Shown here: in pieces, positions 58,988-64,000 of the stretch
How positions within the stretch are numbered: the first letter of the stretch is position 1
How the letters are laid out: each line of letters begins with the position of its first letter
DNA from: Nocardioides sp. PD653-B2
GTDB taxonomy: Bacteria; Actinomycetota; Actinomycetes; Propionibacteriales; Nocardioidaceae
Direction: 5' to 3'
DNA length: 64,000 nt
Assembly: GCF_002117935.1 (NCBI RefSeq)
Contig: NZ_BDJE01000028.1
Span: 1-64,000, forward strand
Made by a program: the position numbers and the translations under genes
The notes under the pieces: model-generated
The model's database searches: none
The model's input: only the letters and a program-made list of their open reading frames with translations
Told to the model about the DNA's origin: nothing

Positions 58988-61125
58988 GCCGGGGTCTCGA
59001 TACGCTCGCTGGCGCTCGCTACTCGACCAACGGGGGTTTCGTTGGTCGAGCAGCCGTCGCGAGGGACGAGCGACGGCGTGTCGAGACCCACCGCACACGC
59101 ACACGCCTTGAACTCCGGCATCCGGCTGGCCGGGTCGAGCGCGTCGTTGGTGAGCCGGTTGGCTCCCACCCAGTGGAACGGCACGAAGACCGTGTCGGGC
59201 CGGATGGTCGAGACGATGCGGGCCGGCGCCTTGAGCTCGCCGCGGCGGGTGGTGACGACGACCGGCTCGCCGTCGTACGCGCCGATCCGGGTGGCCAGCA
59301 TCGGGTGCATCTCGACGAACGGACCGTCGTCGGGCAGGTCGCGCACCCGACGGGTCTGCGCGCCGGACTGGTACTGCGCGAGCACCCGCCCGGTCGTCAG
59401 GTGGAGGGGGTACGTCGCGTCCGGGACCTCGGCCGGTCCGCGGTGGTCGACGGCGACGAATCGGGCCCGGCCATCAGGCGTCGCGAACGCGTCGGCGAAC
59501 ATCCGCGGTGTGCCGGCGTGGTCGGCCGACGGACAGGGCCAGAAGACGCCGTGCTCGTCGCGGATCCGTTCGTAGGTGATGCCGGCGTAGTCGGCGCGGC
59601 CGCCGGCCGACGCCCGGCCGAGCTCGGCGAAGACCGCCTCGGGGTCGGTCTCGAACGGCACCGGCGAGCCCAGCCGCTCGGCCAGCCCGGCCATCACGTC
59701 GAGGTCGGAGCGCACCCCGTCGGGCGGTGCGACCGCGCGCTCGCGCAGGATCACCCGGCCCTCGAGGTTGGTCATGGTGCCGGTCTCCTCGGCCCACTGG
59801 GTGACCGGCAGCACCACGTCGGCCATCGCCGCGGTCTCGCTCATCACGATGTCGGCGACCACGAGCAGGTCGAGGGCCGCGAGCCTGGCGGTCACCTGGG
59901 TGGCGTTCGGGGCGGACACGACGATGTTGCTGCCGAAGACCAGCAGCGCCCGGGAGCCGTCGTCGGTGCCGAGCGCGTCGAGGAGCTCGTACGCCGAGCG
60001 CCCGGCGCCCGGCAGCGCGTCGGGGTCGACGCCCCAGACCCGGGCGACGTGCTCGCGCGCAGCCGGGTCGTCGATCATCCGGTAGCCCGGCAGCTGGTCG
60101 GCCTTCTGCCCGTGCTCCCGGCCGCCCTGGCCGTTGCCCTGACCGGTGAGGCAGCCGTAGCCGGCGAACTCCCTGCCGGGCATGCCCAGCGCGAGCGCGA
60201 CGTCGATCCAGGCGAGCACCGTGTCGGTGCCCTGCGCGTGCTGCTCGGCGCCACGCGCGGTCAGCACCGTCACCCGCCCGGCCCCGGCCAGGAGCGTGCA
60301 CAACCGGCGCAATTGCGCTGTTGCGACACCGGTCACCCGCTCGACCCGCTCCGGCCACCAGGCGGCGACCGCGCGCCGTACGTCGTCGAAGCCGGTGGTG
60401 CGCGCGGCGACGTACTCCTCGTCGACGGCGCCGGCCGCGTCGAGCAGGTGCAGCAGCCCGAGCGCGAGCGCGAGGTCGGTGCCGGGCACGGGCTGGAGGA
60501 ACAGGTCGGCACGGTCGGCGGTCGGCGTCCGACGGGGATCGATCACGACGACGCGGCCGCCGCTCTCCCGCAGCCGGTCGAGGTGGCGGGCCGCCGGCGG
60601 CATGGTCTCGGCGAGGTTGGACCCGACCAGCACGAGCACGTCGGTGTGCTCGACGTCGGCCAGCGGGAAGGGCAGCCCCCGGTCGATCCCGAACGCCCGG
60701 TTGGCCGCCGACGCCGCCGACGACATGCACCAGCGGCCGTTGTAGTCGATCTGGCTGGTCCCGATCGCCACCCGGGCGAGCTTGCCGAGCTGGTAGGCCT
60801 TCTCGTTGGTCAGCCCGCCGCCGCCGAAGACCGCGACCGTGTCCGGGCCGTGCCCGTCCCTCAGCTCGCGCAGGCGACCGGCGACCAGGTCGAGTGCCTC
60901 GTCCCAGCCCGCCGCGCGCAGCTCGCCGGTCGCCCGGTCGCGCACCAGCGGCGTGGTCAGCCGCTCGCGGTGGCCGCGCAGCCCGGTGGCGGTCCAGCCC
61001 TTGCGGCACAGCGCTCCCTCGTTGACGGGGAACTCCGGCCAGGGCTGGACCTCCAGCGCGCGTCCCTTCAGCTCCAGCGTCATGCCGCACTGGAGCGAGC
61101 AGTAGGGACAGTGGGTGGTGGTCAT
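58984..61125 (-). CDS. nasA: Assimilatory nitrate reductase, molybdopterin catalytic subunit
   Basis: This 713-residue bis-MGD oxidoreductase has an N-terminal [4Fe-4S] motif CPYCSLQC with the fourth Cys in LCRKGW, YNGRWCMSS, the MGD segments (GSNLAETMP, LTGQGNGQGG) and a C-terminal molybdopterin dinucleotide-binding domain (YPLHLTTGRVLAQYQSG). No twin-arginine signal is present, so it is cytoplasmic. Its start overlaps the narK stop by one base. The last 32-34 residues come from a palindromic repeat element (58993-59088) and are not expected in the family. Confidence 0.93.
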   Translation of the reverse strand: MTTTHCPYCSLQCGMTLELKGRALEVQPWPEFPVNEGALCRKGWTATGLRGHRERLTTPLVRDRATGELRAAGWDEALDLVAGRLRELRDGHGPDTVAVFGGGGLTNEKAYQLGKLARVAIGTSQIDYNGRWCMSSAASAANRAFGIDRGLPFPLADVEHTDVLVLVGSNLAETMPPAARHLDRLRESGGRVVVIDPRRTPTADRADLFLQPVPGTDLALALGLLHLLDAAGAVDEEYVAARTTGFDDVRRAVAAWWPERVERVTGVATAQLRRLCTLLAGAGRVTVLTARGAEQHAQGTDTVLAWIDVALALGMPGREFAGYGCLTGQGNGQGGREHGQKADQLPGYRMIDDPAAREHVARVWGVDPDALPGAGRSAYELLDALGTDDGSRALLVFGSNIVVSAPNATQVTARLAALDLLVVADIVMSETAAMADVVLPVTQWAEETGTMTNLEGRVILRERAVAPPDGVRSDLDVMAGLAERLGSPVPFETDPEAVFAELGRASAGGRADYAGITYERIRDEHGVFWPCPSADHAGTPRMFADAFATPDGRARFVAVDHRGPAEVPDATYPLHLTTGRVLAQYQSGAQTRRVRDLPDDGPFVEMHPMLATRIGAYDGEPVVVTTRRGELKAPARIVSTIRPDTVFVPFHWVGANRLTNDALDPASRMPEFKACACAVGLDTPSLVPRDGCSTNETPVGRVASASERIETPA
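58993..59088. repeat. REP-like palindromic element inside the 3' end of nasA
   Basis: Outer arms GGTCTCGAtACGC and GCGTgTCGAGACC, and inner arms CTCGACCAACG and CGTTGGTCGAG, flank a 7-base loop (GGGGTTT). Middle segments are imperfectly paired. It is coding in nasA. I saw no second copy in this window, but elements of this look are scattered in Nocardioides-type genomes. Confidence 0.8.
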
Positions 61126-62621
61126 CAGACTCCGGCAACCGCGAGGCGGGCCGTCTTCTCCGACTTCCGGAGGTAGACCGCCCAGGTGACCAGCGCGCAG
61201 AGCACGTAGTAGGCCGTGAACACCAAGAACGCGCCCTTGGTCGACGACATCGGGTCGTCGACCCACGGCGAGCTGAACGCGATCGGGATGAGGAAGCCGC
61301 CGATCGCACCGACCGCGCCGATGACGCCCAGGGCCGCCGACGCCTGCTTGGTCGCGGCGGCGATGGCCGACGTCCGCTCCGGGGTCCCGGCCGCGGTCGC
61401 GTCCTCGGCCTCGCGGCGCCAGATCGCCGGGATCATCTTGTACGTCGAGCCGTTGCCGATGCCGGTGGCGGCGAAGACGCAGAGGAAGAAGCCCAGGAAC
61501 CAGGGGAACCACGACCGGTTGTCGCCGGCGATCGCCGGGTCGGCGGCCGGGTTGGGTGTCAGCTGGGTCAGCGTCCACAGCACCGCCAGGGTGAAGACGA
61601 CCATCGCGCTGAACGCGCCGAGCGTGACCCGCGCCCCGCCGTACTTGTCGGCGAGCCAGCCCCCGAACGGCCGGGTCAGCGAGCCGATGCCGGCGCCGAG
61701 GAAGGCGTAGTAGGCGAAGAAGATGCCGGTGCCGAGCGGCGCCGGGTCGGGCACCCAGAAGTTGAGCTTGATCAGCAGCGGCATCGCGGCCGAGTAGCCG
61801 ATGAACGAGCCGAAGGTGCCGATGTAGAGCATCGCCATGATCCAGGTGTGCGGCTTGCGCACCACCTGGAGCTGCTCGCGCGGCTTGGAGTGCGCGGTGC
61901 CGAGGTTGTCCATGAAGAGGTACGCCGCGAGCGTCGCGGCCACCGCGAGCCCGGCGTACACGTAGCCCGCCGTCTGCAGGTGGATGCCCGCCTCGCCGGC
62001 CTTGACCAGCCCGAAGATGCCGGCGCCGCCGATGATCACCGGCAGCAGCAGCTGGATGATCGCGACACCGGCGTTGCCGCCCGCGGCGTTCAGGCCGAGC
62101 GCGGCGCCCTTCTTGGCGGCGGGGTAGAAGAAGTTGATGTTCGCCATCGAGCTGGCGAAGTTGCCGCCCCCGAAGCCGGCCGTCGCGGCGATCACGCAGA
62201 ACACCCAGAACGGCGTGTCCGGGCGCTGCACGAAGAAGGCGAAGAGCAGCGTCGGGACCAGCAGCAGCGCGGCGCTGACCATCGTCCAGTTGCGGCCGCC
62301 GAACTTCGGGACGGCGAACGTGTACGGCAGACGCAGCAGCGACCCGACCAGGTTGGGCAGCGCGACCAGGAGGAAGAGCTGCTGGGGCGTGAACGCGAAG
62401 CCCATCTGCAGCAGGAACGCCGAGCTGACGCTCCAGATCAGCCACACCGAGAAGCCGAGGTGCTCGGCGAAGATCGACCAGACCAGGTTGCGGCGGGCGA
62501 CCTGGCGGCCGCCGTTCTCCCAGAACTCGGGGTCCTCGGGTCGCCAGTCGTCGATCCAGTGGCGGCTGCGCCGGGCGGGTACGTCGGTCGCCGCTGCGGG
62601 CGGGTTCGTGGTGAGGGTCAT
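61125..62621 (-). CDS. narK: Nitrate/nitrite MFS transporter, NarK family
   Basis: This 498-residue major-facilitator protein has about 12 helices. The NarK signature segments are GFGGGNFASSMANINFFYPAAKKGAALGLNAAGGN (helix 5 nitrate signature) and KQASAALGVIGAVGAIGGFLIP. The N-terminus is extended by about 45 hydrophilic residues (WIDDWRPEDPEFWENGG), as is usual in actinobacterial NarK. It is the first gene of the nitrate operon. The 268-base divergent gap upstream must hold its promoter. Confidence 0.93.
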   Translation of the reverse strand: MTLTTNPPAAATDVPARRSRHWIDDWRPEDPEFWENGGRQVARRNLVWSIFAEHLGFSVWLIWSVSSAFLLQMGFAFTPQQLFLLVALPNLVGSLLRLPYTFAVPKFGGRNWTMVSAALLLVPTLLFAFFVQRPDTPFWVFCVIAATAGFGGGNFASSMANINFFYPAAKKGAALGLNAAGGNAGVAIIQLLLPVIIGGAGIFGLVKAGEAGIHLQTAGYVYAGLAVAATLAAYLFMDNLGTAHSKPREQLQVVRKPHTWIMAMLYIGTFGSFIGYSAAMPLLIKLNFWVPDPAPLGTGIFFAYYAFLGAGIGSLTRPFGGWLADKYGGARVTLGAFSAMVVFTLAVLWTLTQLTPNPAADPAIAGDNRSWFPWFLGFFLCVFAATGIGNGSTYKMIPAIWRREAEDATAAGTPERTSAIAAATKQASAALGVIGAVGAIGGFLIPIAFSSPWVDDPMSSTKGAFLVFTAYYVLCALVTWAVYLRKSEKTARLAVAGV

Positions 62622-62854
62622 CGGGAGGCTCCAGGGGTGTCGGGTGCTCCCAGGCTCGGCAGCCGACGTTTCGCGCGGCTCAGGACGCCGTGGCCGAGAC
62701 GTCAACTTGTCCTCACGGCCTCACACGCCGCCGCGCTCACGGCGTACGACGGACGACCGCTCGTCGTGCGAAACGCACCGCTCACCGACCGCTGCGACCC
62801 GCTCGGCGCGCACCCCGTGCGGACCCCTCACCGACGTACGGCCACCGGTCCTAC

Positions 62855-62870
62855 CGTGACGGCGATCACA
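62855..62870 (+). promoter_or_regulatory. CRP/FNR-like site upstream of the DUF485-actP genes
   Basis: CGTGACGGCGATCACA contains GTGA-N6-TCAC, matching the CRP half-sites exactly. It lies 20 bases before the GTG at 62890, so it could overlap the transcription start. Binding is inferred. Confidence 0.5.
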
Positions 62871-62889
62871 CACCGAGAGGGGTGCGCCT

Positions 62890-63264
62890 GTGACCGACGT
62901 CCAGAACGAGCCGCCGGAGGTGCCGCACGAGCGGGCCGACCGGCACGATCCGATCTACGACACGCTGCACGAGGAGCCGGAGTTCGTCGAGCTCCGTCGC
63001 GCCTACCGGGCTTTCGTGTTCCCCGCCACGATCGCCTTCCTGTCCTGGTACCTGCTCTACGTCGTGATGAGCAACTGGGCCCACGACTTCATGAGCCACC
63101 AGCTGGTCGGCAACATCAACGTCGCGCTGGTCTTCGGGCTGCTCCAGTTCGTGACGACGTTCCTGCTCGCCTGGGTCTACAGCAGCTACTCCACCAACCG
63201 GCTGGACCCGTTGGCCCGCAAGCTCGACGAGCAGTACATCACCGAGCTCGAGGGGAGGCGCTGA
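62890..63264 (+). CDS. DUF485 membrane protein
   Basis: This 124-residue protein has a Pro/His-rich cytoplasmic N-terminus and two membrane helices (FPATIAFLSWYLLYVVMSN and INVALVFGLLQFVTTFLLAWVY). The DUF485 hallmark DPIYDTLHEEPEF precedes helix one. DUF485 proteins lie before actP in many bacteria. The GTG start has an AGAGGGG ribosome site. It ends one base before the actP ATG. Confidence 0.9.
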   Translation: MTDVQNEPPEVPHERADRHDPIYDTLHEEPEFVELRRAYRAFVFPATIAFLSWYLLYVVMSNWAHDFMSHQLVGNINVALVFGLLQFVTTFLLAWVYSSYSTNRLDPLARKLDEQYITELEGRR

Positions 63265-63265
63265 C

Positions 63266-64000
63266 ATGGACGGCGACCAGGCACTCACCACCATCCTGTT
63301 CCTGACGGTCGTGGCGATCACGGTCGGCATCACCTTCTGGGCGAGCCGGCAGACGCAGGGCGCGGCCGACTTCTACGCCGGCGGACGCGGCTTCTCCGGA
63401 CTGCAAAACGGTCTCGCGATCGGCGGCGACTACATGTCGGCTGCCTCGTTCCTCGGCATCTCCGGCGCCATCGCGCTGAGCGGGTACGACGGCTTCCTCT
63501 ACTCCATCGGCTTCCTCGTGGCCTGGCTCGTGGCGCTCCTGCTGGTGGCCGAGATGCTGCGCAACTCCGGTCGCTACACGATGGCCGACCAGCTGGCGTT
63601 CCGGATGCGCCAGCGCCCGGTCCGTACGGCGGCGGCGACCTCGACGGTGGTCGTGTCGATCTTCTACCTGCTCGCGCAGATGGTCGGCGCCGGCGCGCTC
63701 GTGGCGCTGCTGCTCGACGTCAACAGCGACACCGCGAAGAACGTCACGATCTTCGCGGTCGGCGCACTGATGATCTTCTACGTCACGGTCGGCGGGATGA
63801 AGGGCACGACCTGGGTGCAGATCGTCAAGGCCGTGCTGCTGATGGCCGGCTCCGCGCTGATCGTCGTCCTCGTCCTCGCGAAGTTCGGTTTCAACCTCTC
63901 CGACCTGCTCGGCACCGCCGCGTCCAACAGCGGCAAGGGCCAGGGGTTCCTCGAGCCGGGGCTGAAGTACGGCGTCTCCGAGACCAGCAAGATCGACTTC
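63266..64000 (+). CDS. actP: Cation/acetate symporter, N-terminal part
   Basis: This is the first 245 codons of an SSS-family symporter running off the right edge. FYAGGRGFSGLQNGLAIGGDYMSAASFLGISG is the ActP/sodium-site block, followed by the YTMADQLAFRMRQRPVRT cytoplasmic loop and six membrane helices so far. Preceded by DUF485, it is the classic acetate permease arrangement and a better actP match than the symporter at 50679-52193. The C-terminal half is outside the window. Confidence 0.92.
   Translation, partial: MDGDQALTTILFLTVVAITVGITFWASRQTQGAADFYAGGRGFSGLQNGLAIGGDYMSAASFLGISGAIALSGYDGFLYSIGFLVAWLVALLLVAEMLRNSGRYTMADQLAFRMRQRPVRTAAATSTVVVSIFYLLAQMVGAGALVALLLDVNSDTAKNVTIFAVGALMIFYVTVGGMKGTTWVQIVKAVLLMAGSALIVVLVLAKFGFNLSDLLGTAASNSGKGQGFLEPGLKYGVSETSKIDF

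Noticed and set aside
62640..62800. GlnR-type boxes upstream of narK (GAAAC-N6-CTCAC near 62765)
   Set aside because: Only one half-site fits the usual GTnAC-N6-GAAAC spacing and the second half is poor. Not strong enough to list as a feature.

Overview
The window is GC-rich, densely coded DNA with many GTG starts and 4-base ATGA/GTGA gene overlaps. Gene content and order point to a high-GC actinobacterium, most likely a Nocardioides-like member of Propionibacteriales. The middle of the window keeps the core order seen in Streptomyces and Mycobacterium: holB, tmk, topA, hppA, bldG, DUF1998 helicase, Tad genes, ssd, HAD hydrolase, 6S-like RNA and a Fic-derived protein. Taxonomy is inferred from this, not from a marker gene.

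Region 1 (1-19.7 kb) handles proline and hydroxyproline. A two-enzyme proline oxidation operon (proline dehydrogenase, pruA) is divergent from a PucR-type activator. A long leftward operon (12960 to 2763) then carries hyuA, hyuB, an atypical M19 dipeptidase-like protein, three subunits of a D-hydroxyproline-dehydrogenase-like complex, a DapA-family deaminase and a ketoglutarate-semialdehyde dehydrogenase. Upstream lie an SDR, a ribose-type ABC importer, an NTF2-like protein and an XRE-cupin regulator. A divergent ornithine-cyclodeaminase-family reductase follows. Copies of a GTTCATT motif occur at four promoters here and suggest one regulon.

Region 2 (19.8-48.5 kb) is the conserved core: tRNA-Thr(CGU); a small zinc-ribbon gene divergent from a LysR regulator; a TAP-like hydrolase; holB-tmk; topA; a methyltransferase; a secreted Ig-like repeat protein; H+-pyrophosphatase; the BldG-like STAS protein; a DUF1998 helicase; and a compact Tad pilus operon (ssd-tadA-tadB-tadC, DUF4244, two TadE-like proteins). 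Inserted after the HAD hydrolase is a three-gene cassette whose central protein fuses a WXG100-like domain to a class-3-lipase-like domain. Next comes a structured RNA with its own promoter and terminator, which I assign to the Ms1/scr3559 6S-like family, and then a catalytically degenerate Fic protein.

Region 3 (48.5-64 kb) covers acetate uptake and nitrate assimilation. A LytS-type kinase and LytTR regulator overlap a small membrane protein and an ActP-type symporter. A histidine phosphatase lies between two near-identical structured repeats. The leftward operon narK-nasA-reductase-nirB-nirD-nnaR-cbiX encodes nitrate uptake and its reduction to ammonium. A palindromic element supplies the C-terminus of the nitrate reductase. 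At the right edge a second DUF485-actP pair, with a CRP-like site upstream, runs out of the window.
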